From Brumimicrobium sp040882265 (lineage in GTDB: Bacteria; Bacteroidota; Bacteroidia; Flavobacteriales_D; Crocinitomicaceae), in the NCBI GenBank assembly GCA_040882265.1, contig JBBEBO010000080.1:1-29744 (forward strand): a stretch of DNA of 29,744 nucleotides, read 5' to 3'. The notes beneath the pieces were generated by a model that ran no database searches, was not told the origin of the DNA, and saw only the letters and a program-made list of their open reading frames with translations. A program made the position numbers and the translations under genes. This document shows, in pieces, positions 9,308 to 16,506 of the stretch. Every line of letters starts with the position of its first letter. Positions within the stretch are counted from its first letter, which is position 1.

Positions 9308-10210
9308 ATGAATAAAACAAAGCTAAAATCACGTTTAAAATACAGTTTCTTTTTTGCTTATGTGATTTTATCAATAGCTATTGTTATCAGTGTTTTCAGT
9401 TGGTCTTCTAAGAAAAACACAGAATTAAAAAGCGAAGTTGCTCAATCTACAAGTAAACAAGATTCTTTGGAGTTGGAAATTGAAAAATTTAAAACTTTAC
9501 AACTTGCAGATGACTATTATTTTAAAGGCGAATACAATCAAGCTAAAACAAGCTATAAATCAATTTTAAACAGCTATGACCTCAATAAACCTCAGTCAAA
9601 TAGAATCCAGGATAAGCTAGACAGAATAAATGAAATTAAGTTTTCGAATGAAAATGTAAGTGATGAGATGCGCGCTTTTCAAGTTACATTAGAAAAAAGA
9701 AACTACAGTATAGATAGCCTGATTACACAGATGGATAGTTTAGAAACTGAAACAAATAAGAAGCTGGAAGAAAAAAGTGAGAAAATAAAAAATCTCAACA
9801 ATAAAAATAAAGATTTAAATAAAAAATTAGCTGAAAAAGAAAATGTTCAAGTTATTTCATTTAATAATGAACAAGGAGATTTTATCCATTATCTAGGAGA
9901 AGTGAATGATAAAAAAGCCAATGGCGGTGGAATTGGAATATGGAAAACAGGCAGTATCTATAAAGGTAGCTGGAAAGACAATCAACGCCATGGAAAAGGA
10001 ATGTTTGAATGGTCTGATGGACATATCTACGAAGGTGAGTTCATCAATGATAAACGTGAAGGCGAGGGGACTTATCGTTGGCCAAGTGGTGAAAAATACG
10101 AAGGTGAGTGGAGAAACGGTAAGCGAAATGGAGAAGGAACGCTTTATGATAGAGATGGCAATGTTCAGTATGAAGGTCAGTGGAAAGATGATAAAATTGC
10201 TGAAAACTGA
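9308..10210 (+). CDS. Membrane-anchored coiled-coil protein with C-terminal MORN repeats
   Basis: The protein has about 300 residues. One membrane segment (residues about 13-31) is followed by a Lys/Glu/Gln-rich coiled coil (about 35-180) and then three or four MORN repeats (about 200-295) of the form YKGSWKDNQRHGKGMFEW and YEGEFINDKREGEGTYRW. MORN repeats bind lipids or proteins in other systems; here they would sit on the periplasmic side if the N-terminus is cytoplasmic. An in-frame start 24 bp upstream overlaps the -7 box and is rejected. It follows a YwqK/MORN-type gene and a DUF2490 gene but has its own promoter. Confidence 0.75.
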   Translation: MNKTKLKSRLKYSFFFAYVILSIAIVISVFSWSSKKNTELKSEVAQSTSKQDSLELEIEKFKTLQLADDYYFKGEYNQAKTSYKSILNSYDLNKPQSNRIQDKLDRINEIKFSNENVSDEMRAFQVTLEKRNYSIDSLITQMDSLETETNKKLEEKSEKIKNLNNKNKDLNKKLAEKENVQVISFNNEQGDFIHYLGEVNDKKANGGGIGIWKTGSIYKGSWKDNQRHGKGMFEWSDGHIYEGEFINDKREGEGTYRWPSGEKYEGEWRNGKRNGEGTLYDRDGNVQYEGQWKDDKIAEN

Positions 10211-10355
10211 TTTTTGTGGCTTGGGTTTGTATAGCGTGGGTTTTGAACCATTAAGATTAAGGAAAATTAAGTGTGGGGTAGGGTTGTTTTATACGAATTT
10301 TGGATGTGTAGAATAGCCATTAATGGTTGAAAAAATCAAGAATGAACCTACAAGA

Positions 10356-11066
10356 TTAAAATGAAATCCAAGCTGTTCTTCTACCACATGATGATCTAAC
10401 CAAATAACCAAGCGAGTAGTTAAGTTCAAAACTTAGCATTGCAGTAAGCACATGAACACCTCCTTCCGTGTCATAGTTTGCTGTTACGGGGGCTAATTCT
10501 CTTTCACTTGAAGCAATCGGAGAAAATCCGTATGAAAATCTGAAACCAGCCAATAGTGAAAGGTGTTCTCCTCCTATAAAGTATGAGCCAAAACCGAGGT
10601 CTAATCCATAATAAGGTGATGCCAAGTGTTCTGAAAAATCTTGAGGAGTACCACCATCATCAGCAATAGTTCCATCTTGAACAAGACTTATACGTGGACC
10701 TATCTCAAAATAACCTGCCGATTTAGTTCGATGATAAAGCAAACCTATTTCTAGGACATTTGACTCAAACCTACGCCTATCGAAAGTTGCTCCAGGATAA
10801 TTATTGTTAAACGCTTGCTGCACCTTAGTCATTCCAACATGTAGCGCTACACCATTTGATTCTCCAAAATTCACCCCTAGTTTTCCTCCAAAAAAGTAAG
10901 AAGGAAGAAAGCTGTGATCAAATTGAGTATCATCAAAAATATTATTGTTCACCAATACAGATGTCGCTGGTCCACCTTTTATTCCAATTTCAAACCAAGT
11001 TTGAGACTGTAATGTAGAGACTGTAGTGAATATTGGAATACAGAGTAATAAAAATATTCGTTTCAT
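10356..11066 (-). CDS. Outer-membrane beta-barrel protein (porin-like)
   Basis: The 236-residue protein has a signal peptide (MKRIFLLLCIPIFTTVSTLQSQ) followed by a small eight-strand-type barrel pattern: GIKGGPATSVLV, GGKLGVNFGE, LEIGLLYHR, YFEIGPRISLV, YGLDLGFGSYF, LAGFRFSYG, AMLSFELNYSLGYL. The last 12 residues (RSSCGRRTAWISF) go beyond the expected final strand and look unlike the family, so a small 3' frameshift or readthrough is possible. It converges with the MORN gene upstream and is divergent from aroA. Substrate or role unknown. Confidence 0.75.
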   Translation of the reverse strand: MKRIFLLLCIPIFTTVSTLQSQTWFEIGIKGGPATSVLVNNNIFDDTQFDHSFLPSYFFGGKLGVNFGESNGVALHVGMTKVQQAFNNNYPGATFDRRRFESNVLEIGLLYHRTKSAGYFEIGPRISLVQDGTIADDGGTPQDFSEHLASPYYGLDLGFGSYFIGGEHLSLLAGFRFSYGFSPIASSERELAPVTANYDTEGGVHVLTAMLSFELNYSLGYLVRSSCGRRTAWISF

Positions 11067-11280
11067 ATTGTATCAAAGTAATGTTGTGAAAGACAAAAGT
11101 AAGAGATTATATTGATTTACCGAATCATATATGGTTAACAATCAGATGCGATACTTTTTTTGGGTGTTCAATCATATAAAAAAACCATCGAACAAAAATG
11201 ATCTTATTTTTCAAGTGTTGTGCCTACTGATATTCTCAGAATTCATAGGATTATTGTAAATTCGCTATCTATAGAAATTT

Positions 11281-12540
11281 ATGCAACAAATTAATCCATT
11301 AAAGTCTGTTTCTGGGACGTTGATTGTTCCTTCGTCTAAAAGTTATGCTCAACGGGCAATAGCAATAGCTTCTTTGTGTGACACGGGGACTTTGTTGAAG
11401 AATTTGACAGATTGCGATGATGTAATTGCTGCACAAAATGTTGTAAAAACCTTGGGTGCAGAAATTAAGAAAGATAATAGAGACCTTCATTTTTTAAAAC
11501 CAATTTTAAAAAAAATCAATAGAGATCATGAAATAAATTGTGCTGAATCAGGGTTGAGTACTCGACTTTTTAGCGGTTTTAGTTTATTGTTTGATCAAAA
11601 ATTTAAAGTAACTGGAACTGGTTCAATAAATAACCGTACGATGGAAATGGTCATTGACGCATTGCAACAATTTGGTAAAGTTGTAATTTCTGAGGATGGC
11701 TGTTTACCACTTACTATTTCAGGTAAAATTAAAAATTATGAAATAGAAATTGATGGAGCTGTAAGTTCTCAACTCTTAACTGGACTTCTTATCATTGCTC
11801 CTGTTTTAGAAAAAGATACTGTTATTCATGTACATTCTCTAAAAAGCATTCCATACATCGACATGACCATAGAAATACTTAGTGATTTTGGTGTTGAAGT
11901 AAAAAACAAAGCATATAAAGCGTTTTATATTAAAGGAAACCAGACACCAAAGAATAAACTATATCAAATTGAGGGAGATTGGAGTGGAGCTTCTTTTCTA
12001 ATTGTTGCTGCAGCTCTAGGTGGTGAAATACGGTTAGAGGGATTAAATCCTAAATCGAAACAAGCCGACAAAAAAATCTTAGAAGCGATAACACAATTTG
12101 GATCAAATTATTGCTGGGAAAATGATGCATTGATTGTAAAAAAAAATAAAAATAACGCTTTTGTGTTTGACGCCACGCATTGCCCTGATTTGTTCCCTCC
12201 ATTAGCTGTTTTAGCTGCTTGCGCTCAAGGTAAATCCACTATCAAAGGAGTTTCTCGTTTAACTCACAAAGAGAGCAATCGAGCATTAACAATCACGGAA
12301 GAATTTGAAAAACTCGGTATTGAAGTGCATTTAAATGGAGACGAAATGCATATTGTTGGAAAAGGTGAAAGCACTTTTGTAAAAGGCGGAACGGTAAGTT
12401 CAAGAAACGATCACCGAATTGCAATGGCGCTTGCGTTATTTGGTTTGAGAACAGAAAATCCAATTTTTATCGAACACCCAGAAGCTATAGATAAATCGTA
12501 TCCAGGTTATTTTGAGGATTTAATGAAAATTATAGGGTAG
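11281..12540 (+). CDS. aroA: 3-phosphoshikimate 1-carboxyvinyltransferase (EPSP synthase)
   Basis: This cytoplasmic enzyme transfers the enolpyruvyl group of PEP to shikimate 3-phosphate, step six of the shikimate pathway. The 419 residues match the family length. Recognisable signatures are VPSSKSYAQRA (K20, S21 and R25 equate to the shikimate-phosphate binding Lys/Ser/Arg), ESGLSTRLFS, DHRIAMA near residue 377, and the C-terminal IDKSYPGYFEDL, whose Lys405 corresponds to the PEP-binding Lys near the end of the E. coli enzyme. No other aro gene is nearby. The oddity is that the last ~24 codons are duplicated at 13770-13850, downstream of a reverse-strand ompA gene, suggesting that the 3' end was exchanged by an insertion or recombination event. 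Confidence 0.95.
   Translation: MQQINPLKSVSGTLIVPSSKSYAQRAIAIASLCDTGTLLKNLTDCDDVIAAQNVVKTLGAEIKKDNRDLHFLKPILKKINRDHEINCAESGLSTRLFSGFSLLFDQKFKVTGTGSINNRTMEMVIDALQQFGKVVISEDGCLPLTISGKIKNYEIEIDGAVSSQLLTGLLIIAPVLEKDTVIHVHSLKSIPYIDMTIEILSDFGVEVKNKAYKAFYIKGNQTPKNKLYQIEGDWSGASFLIVAAALGGEIRLEGLNPKSKQADKKILEAITQFGSNYCWENDALIVKKNKNNAFVFDATHCPDLFPPLAVLAACAQGKSTIKGVSRLTHKESNRALTITEEFEKLGIEVHLNGDEMHIVGKGESTFVKGGTVSSRNDHRIAMALALFGLRTENPIFIEHPEAIDKSYPGYFEDLMKIIG
12473..12505 (+). repeat. Direct repeat at the 3' end of aroA (left copy)
   Basis: These 33 bases match 13783-13815 at 32 of 33 positions (A12487 versus G13797). The segment encodes most of HPEAIDKSYP of AroA. Sequences on both sides of the repeat differ, apart from the encoded protein being similar downstream. 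This is the pattern left by site-specific insertion into a gene's 3' end or by homologous replacement. Confidence 0.8.
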
Positions 12541-12609
12541 GCATTGATTACAAGAGTTTTCCTAATTATTTAATTTTTTGGCAAAGTAACATCTAATCGA
12601 GAGTAACAT

Positions 12610-13716
12610 TTATTGTATTATTGAAATTTCAACACGTCTATTGTTTTTCCGGCCTTCTTCTGTTTCATTTGAATCTATTGGTAATTCGTCTCCTTTTCCT
12701 TCAATAAGAACCATGTCTTTATCTATTCCCCTTGTGATTAGGTACTCTTTTATAGCATTGGCTCTGTCTAATGAAAGTTTCTTGTTATCGGCTGTACTTC
12801 CAACATTGTCAGTATGGCCGGTTACTAATAATTTGATTTTAGGATGTTCCTCCAAATAACTAATAAGATTGTCTAATTCTGGGTAATTATTTGGTAGTAG
12901 AATGGATTTTCCAGATTCAAACTGAAGATTATTCAAGACATAAACTTCTCCGAGAGTTAATTCTTGAATAGAGTCTACAGGGATTTCCTTCTCTATAATA
13001 CTGTCTTGAACAATTGGGACTTTAGTTTCTATCCATTTAATCGAAACATCGTCGATATAATAATGAGCGTACTTAAATGGACCTTTTATCTCTCCATGCT
13101 TCTCTCCTTTGTTTTTATACATGAAAGAACCGAAAGTCATGAATTTTTCAGTACCGTTTGCGGTATAAATAGTTGAAAGCTCTACCCAATCTTTTTTGTT
13201 ATTGAAATCACCTGTAAATTTTATTTCGGGAGTTGTCAGTAAATTTTCGTTTTTGGGAATGGTAAATGAATTTTCAGAGAACAATATGTTCAATTCATCA
13301 ATAGTGCTTAGCCACAGTTTATCGCCATGGCTGACAAATAATTTAATGGTATACTTCTCACCTTTCATTAAAGCAGAATTTAATTTAATTTGGAGGTATT
13401 CACGAAATTTTTTGGTCACACATATTCCAACATATGCCTCACCTGAATGTGGGTTTTGCTTGCTAAAATAGTTTTTTTTTGTTCCTGCTTTTTTAGTAGG
13501 ACACCTTGAGTGATAGTATTCTCCACTTCCTGCCTTATTTGGAATCTCCCAAAAAACAACACACTCTCTTGCCTGTGAAACATCATCTGGTAGTGTCTTA
13601 TATGACTCAAAACTAGAGTTTGGAATCAAATTATTTGTTTGAGATATAACATGACTGAAAAGAGTGTAAAAACAAAATAAGGCTAATATTATTTGACAGG
13701 ATTTATTTTTAATCAT
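12610..13716 (-). CDS. OmpA-family outer-membrane protein
   Basis: The 368-residue protein has a signal peptide (to about SHVISQ), an N-terminal domain of about 200 residues beginning NLIPNSSFESYKTLPD, common in Bacteroidota and reminiscent of a carbohydrate-binding-like beta sandwich, and a C-terminal OmpA domain (about 255-368). The OmpA domain shows LNNLQFESGKSILL, LVTGHTDNVGSTADNKKLSLDRA and GKGDELPIDSNETEEGRKNNRRVEI, including the Asp and Arg that contact peptidoglycan diaminopimelate in the family. It probably tethers the outer membrane to the wall. It is the only reverse-strand gene between aroA and the end of the window and sits between the two copies of the aroA 3' end, so it is probably the cargo of that insertion. 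Confidence 0.88.
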   Translation of the reverse strand: MIKNKSCQIILALFCFYTLFSHVISQTNNLIPNSSFESYKTLPDDVSQARECVVFWEIPNKAGSGEYYHSRCPTKKAGTKKNYFSKQNPHSGEAYVGICVTKKFREYLQIKLNSALMKGEKYTIKLFVSHGDKLWLSTIDELNILFSENSFTIPKNENLLTTPEIKFTGDFNNKKDWVELSTIYTANGTEKFMTFGSFMYKNKGEKHGEIKGPFKYAHYYIDDVSIKWIETKVPIVQDSIIEKEIPVDSIQELTLGEVYVLNNLQFESGKSILLPNNYPELDNLISYLEEHPKIKLLVTGHTDNVGSTADNKKLSLDRANAIKEYLITRGIDKDMVLIEGKGDELPIDSNETEEGRKNNRRVEISIIQ

Positions 13717-13769
13717 ACGAAATGTTTATATAGCAAAGTTATCTATTTTATTTATTCAGGTGTCAAGTT

Positions 13770-13850
13770 TTTATATATACCCAACACCCAGAAGCTGTAG
13801 ATAAATCGTATCCAGATTTTTTCAAAGATTTTTCAAAAATTGTGAAATGA
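13770..13850 (+). pseudogene. Remnant of a second aroA 3' end
   Basis: The frame ending in TGA at 13848-13850 encodes HPEAVDKSYPDFFKDFSKI plus VK. This is colinear with the last 21 residues of the intact AroA (HPEAIDKSYPGYFEDLMKI plus IG) and stops at exactly the same length. There is no upstream aroA sequence: the similarity begins near 13783, just after the intergenic region of the ompA gene. Bases 13783-13815 are 32/33 identical to 12473-12505; beyond that the two ends differ at many bases but encode similar residues, so they come from different aroA alleles. This was probably the native aroA terminus before the insertion. Confidence 0.8.
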
Positions 13851-13959
13851 GCAACTCTAAAATCTGAGTTCAAAATTCTAAACTATATCAAACAATTCAG
13901 CTCTATTTTCGTTAGTGTTTGTATATTTAACGTCAGAATAAGAAATAAAAATTAAGACA

Positions 13960-14628
13960 ATGCACAATAAAGACGAGTTTAATAAATTTGCTACAAAACA
14001 CATGGGTATCAACAGTACTCATTTAGGCCATTATATCGAATCTTCAATGACGCCTTATATTATTGAGGAACGTCAATTGAATATGTCTCAAATGGATGTT
14101 TTCTCAAGATTGATGATGGACAGAATCATATTTCTAGGTACAGGAATTGACGACCAAGTGGCAAATATTATCAATGCACAGCTATTATTCTTAGAGTCCG
14201 TTGATCCTAAGAAAGACATTCAAATTTACTTAAATTCTCCAGGAGGAAGCGTTTATGCTGGATTGGGAATTTATGATACAATGCAATATATCAGTCCTGA
14301 TGTAGCGACAATTTGTACAGGTTTAGCAGCTTCTATGGGAGCAGTTTTACTATGTGCTGGAGCGGAAGGGAAACGTACGGCATTAAAGCATTCACGAGTG
14401 ATGATTCACCAACCATTAGGTGGAGCGCAAGGTCAGGCTTCTGATATTGAAATCACAACACGTGAGATCTTGAAGTTAAAGAAAGAACTGTACGATATCA
14501 TTGCCGAACATACTGGAAAAACATACAAAAAAGTAGAAGCAGATTCAGATAGAGATTATTGGTTAACTTCTCAGGAAGCTAAGGAGTACGGTATGGTTGA
14601 TGAAGTATTACTTCGTAAATCGAAATAA
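13960..14628 (+). CDS. clpP: ATP-dependent Clp protease proteolytic subunit
   Basis: ClpP forms the barrel-shaped serine protease chamber that works with ClpX (and ClpA/C). The 222-residue protein has the catalytic triad Ser125 (GLAASMGAVL), His150 (MIHQP) and Asp199 (RDYWL), with the same spacing as E. coli ClpP. The N-terminal ~30 residues precede the conserved core and probably include the propeptide. clpX lies 217 bp downstream on the same strand but is separated by a terminator and has its own promoter. A possible weak -7 box TATATTTA lies at 13922-13929. Confidence 0.96.
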   Translation: MHNKDEFNKFATKHMGINSTHLGHYIESSMTPYIIEERQLNMSQMDVFSRLMMDRIIFLGTGIDDQVANIINAQLLFLESVDPKKDIQIYLNSPGGSVYAGLGIYDTMQYISPDVATICTGLAASMGAVLLCAGAEGKRTALKHSRVMIHQPLGGAQGQASDIEITTREILKLKKELYDIIAEHTGKTYKKVEADSDRDYWLTSQEAKEYGMVDEVLLRKSK

Positions 14629-14677
14629 TTACTATAATATAAAGAAAGTATTTATTAGTGTTAAGTATGTATTATAT

Positions 14678-14707
14678 GATTCCGAACGCTAGTGAGGAAT
14701 CTTTTTT
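14678..14707 (+). terminator. Intrinsic terminator after clpP
   Basis: Stem GATTCC (14678-14683) pairs with GGAATC (14696-14701), with a 12 nt loop, directly followed by six T residues (14702-14707). It lies 50 bp after the clpP stop and separates clpP from the clpX promoter. Confidence 0.8.
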
Positions 14708-14729
14708 AGGGCAATAGCATCATTTGTAT

Positions 14730-14750
14730 TTCAAGAAGCCCTTTCTTGAA
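14730..14750. repeat. Perfect inverted repeat upstream of the clpX promoter
   Basis: TTCAAGAA (14730-14737) and TTCTTGAA (14743-14750) form a perfect 8 bp stem with a 5 nt loop. It ends 18 bp before the clpX -33 box and has no T-run, so it could be a regulator site or a second, weaker terminator hairpin. Function unknown. Confidence 0.55.
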
Positions 14751-14768
14751 CACTATTTTAACACTTCA

Positions 14769-14800
14769 TTTTGTTGAGCAAGTCAAATTAACTATCTTTG
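14769..14800 (+). promoter_or_regulatory. Consensus Bacteroidota promoter for clpX
   Basis: The -33 element TTTG (14770-14773) is followed by exactly 19 bp and then a perfect -7 element TATCTTTG (14793-14800), the textbook primary-sigma promoter of this phylum (TTTG-N19-TAnnTTTG). Transcription should start near 14807, leaving a leader of about 39 nt. Confidence 0.82.
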
Positions 14801-14810
14801 TAAGGAATTC

Positions 14811-14841
14811 AAAAGGTCAATTTTAGGATTGGCCTTTTTTT
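14811..14841 (+). promoter_or_regulatory. Hairpin with T-run in the clpX leader
   Basis: AAAAGGTCAA (14811-14820) pairs over its full 10 bases (one G-U) with TTGGCCTTTT (14829-14838) around an 8 nt loop, and the T-run continues to 14841. It begins just after the predicted transcription start and ends 4 bp before the clpX ATG. It looks like an intrinsic terminator placed in the leader, so it may attenuate clpX or affect ribosome access. Confidence 0.55.
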
Positions 14842-14845
14842 GGCA

Positions 14846-16096
14846 ATGTCTATGAGTAAAAAAGAAACAACGTGTTCGTTCTGCGGAAGACCAAGAAGTC
14901 AAGTACGCTTGCTAATCGCTGGTATTTCAGGTCACATTTGTGATAACTGTATAGTACAAGCGCAATCTATCGTTAAAGAAGAAATTCCAAACGGTGAAAT
15001 TGAAGCTACATCTGGTGAAGATGCTGCTCCGTTAAATTTAATGAAGCCCGCTGAAATTAAAGAAAGATTGGATGAATACGTGATCGGACAACTTTCAGCG
15101 AAGAAGACGCTTTCTGTAGCGGTTTACAATCACTACAAGCGCTTGAATCAAAAAGTGGGTCCAGATGAGGTGGAAATCGATAAGTCGAATGTTGTACTTG
15201 TGGGCCGAACTGGAACTGGAAAAACACTACTTGCGAAAACCATTGCTAAAATGCTAAATGTTCCTTTTTGCATTGCCGATGCGACTGTTTTGACAGAAGC
15301 GGGTTATGTTGGGGAAGATGTCGAAAGTATTCTTTCTCGCTTACTACAAGCTGCAGATTACAATGTAAAAGCAGCTGAAAGAGGAATTATTTTTATTGAT
15401 GAAATAGATAAAATTGCTCGTAAAAGTGATAATCCTTCCATTACACGTGATGTTTCTGGAGAAGGAGTACAGCAAGCATTATTGAAATTGTTGGAAGGAG
15501 CTGAAATAAACGTCCCACCTCAAGGAGGGCGTAAGCATCCTGAACAAAAAATGGTTAAAGTTAACACACAAAACATTCTTTTCGTTTGTGGTGGTGCCTT
15601 TGATGGAATTGAAAAAGTAATTGCGCGTCGTGTTAATAGACAAGCAATCGGATTCTCTAACGCGGAAGAAGATAGAATTGACAAGGAAAACTTACTGGAA
15701 TTTGTTAACCCAACAGATTTAAAAACGTTTGGTTTAATTCCAGAGTTGATTGGACGTTTCCCTGTATTGACATATCTAAATCCATTAGATGCAAAAGCAT
15801 TGAAGCGAATCATCACTGAGCCGAAAAATGCCTTGATGAAGCAATATGTTCGCCTATTCGAAATCGATGGAGTAGAGCTGAAATTTGATAGCGAAGTACT
15901 TGACTTTATCGTAGAAAAAGCAATCGACTTCAAACTCGGTGCTCGTGGATTGCGTTCTATTTGCGAGGCAATTTTAACAGAAGCAATGTACGATATCCCT
16001 TCCAAAAAAGATTCGCTTAAAGAATACCGTGTCACTTTAGATTATGCAAAAGCTCAGTTTGCGAGGTCGAAGATGGCGAAGATGAAAGCAGCGTAA
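14846..16096 (+). CDS. clpX: ATP-dependent Clp protease ATP-binding subunit ClpX
   Basis: ClpX is the AAA+ unfoldase that feeds substrates to ClpP. The ~416-residue protein has an N-terminal zinc-binding domain (CSFC and CDNC), Walker A GRTGTGKT, pore loop GYVGEDVE, Walker B IIFIDEIDK, the RKHPEQKMVKVNT segment and sensor 2 GARGLRSI. The start at 14846 (MSMSKKE) is preferred; ATG 14852 is a close alternative and a TTG at 14840 falls inside the leader hairpin tail. clpP is directly upstream, but clpX has a separate consensus promoter, so the pair can be expressed independently. Confidence 0.96.
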   Translation: MSMSKKETTCSFCGRPRSQVRLLIAGISGHICDNCIVQAQSIVKEEIPNGEIEATSGEDAAPLNLMKPAEIKERLDEYVIGQLSAKKTLSVAVYNHYKRLNQKVGPDEVEIDKSNVVLVGRTGTGKTLLAKTIAKMLNVPFCIADATVLTEAGYVGEDVESILSRLLQAADYNVKAAERGIIFIDEIDKIARKSDNPSITRDVSGEGVQQALLKLLEGAEINVPPQGGRKHPEQKMVKVNTQNILFVCGGAFDGIEKVIARRVNRQAIGFSNAEEDRIDKENLLEFVNPTDLKTFGLIPELIGRFPVLTYLNPLDAKALKRIITEPKNALMKQYVRLFEIDGVELKFDSEVLDFIVEKAIDFKLGARGLRSICEAILTEAMYDIPSKKDSLKEYRVTLDYAKAQFARSKMAKMKAA

Positions 16097-16222
16097 TAGT
16101 GACGAGTTACTAGTGACATCATTCGCTGGCTCACTTAGTGACGAATAACTGTTAATGGGTGTTAGTATCAATAGATTTAATAAACTATTCTTAGTGACTA
16201 ATGTTGAGGTGGTTTGCTCTTA

Positions 16223-16294
16223 TTTTAGCAAGGACTCGGCGAAATTCCAAATGCTTTATGAAGTTTTTTATACGAAGTATTTGGTTTGCTAAAA
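16223..16294. repeat. Long imperfect inverted repeat after clpX
   Basis: TTTTAGCAA (16223-16231) pairs with TTGCTAAAA (16286-16294), and CCAAATGCTT (16247-16256) pairs with AAGTATTTGG (16275-16284) with one mismatch. The left arm carries a 15 nt insertion. It directly precedes REP-like copy 2 and may be part of a larger composite element. The stretch 16097-16222 also has repeated AGTGACGA motifs but no gene that I can see. Confidence 0.55.
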
Positions 16295-16304
16295 CACTGC
16301 TCTC

Positions 16305-16413
16305 AGCCCTGAAAGCCTGTCTGCTAAAAGCAGGGACATAATATTATAACATTGGGCGAAGCCCGATGATTCCAAATATACTGCGTCATCCAAAGCCCTG
16401 AAAGGGCGGGATA
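16305..16413. repeat. REP-like element, copy 2
   Basis: Boxes CCCTGAAAG (16307-16315) and GCCCTGAAAGGGC (16395-16407) flank a hairpin with arms CATTGGGC (16350-16357) and GCCCGATG (16361-16368; one G-U pair) and a GAA loop. A small extra hairpin CTGCT-AAA-AGCAG lies at 16321-16333. This is the same architecture as 36-122, with different hairpin sequence but the same (G)GNCGAAGNCC core, so the stem is kept while the bases vary. Confidence 0.65.
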
Positions 16414-16475
16414 CTTGAAAACCCAAAAGAATCCTTAAGCATCAACATAACTCAAATCAACACTGATATTTATCG

Positions 16476-16483
16476 TATCTTTG
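16476..16483 (+). promoter_or_regulatory. -7 promoter box of the DEAD-box helicase gene
   Basis: A perfect TATCTTTG lies 23 bp before the helicase start codon. No convincing -33 TTTG is seen at the expected distance. The expected transcript would begin near 16490, which supports the TTG start at 16507. Confidence 0.6.
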
Positions 16484-16506
16484 TAAACTTAAAAACCCCA
16501 TTTACC

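Noticed and set aside
9906..10316. Forward ORF of 136 residues overlapping the MORN repeats
   Set aside because: Repetitive MORN codons keep a second frame open by chance; the MORN frame has the domain.
10243..10331. Inverted repeat TTGAACCATTAA / TTAATGGTTGAA between two convergent genes
   Set aside because: Arms match at 11 of 12 positions, but the loop is about 65 nt and there is no T-run, so a terminator call is not supported.
15520..16035. Reverse ORF of 171 residues within clpX
   Set aside because: Antisense shadow of the conserved ClpX C-terminal half.
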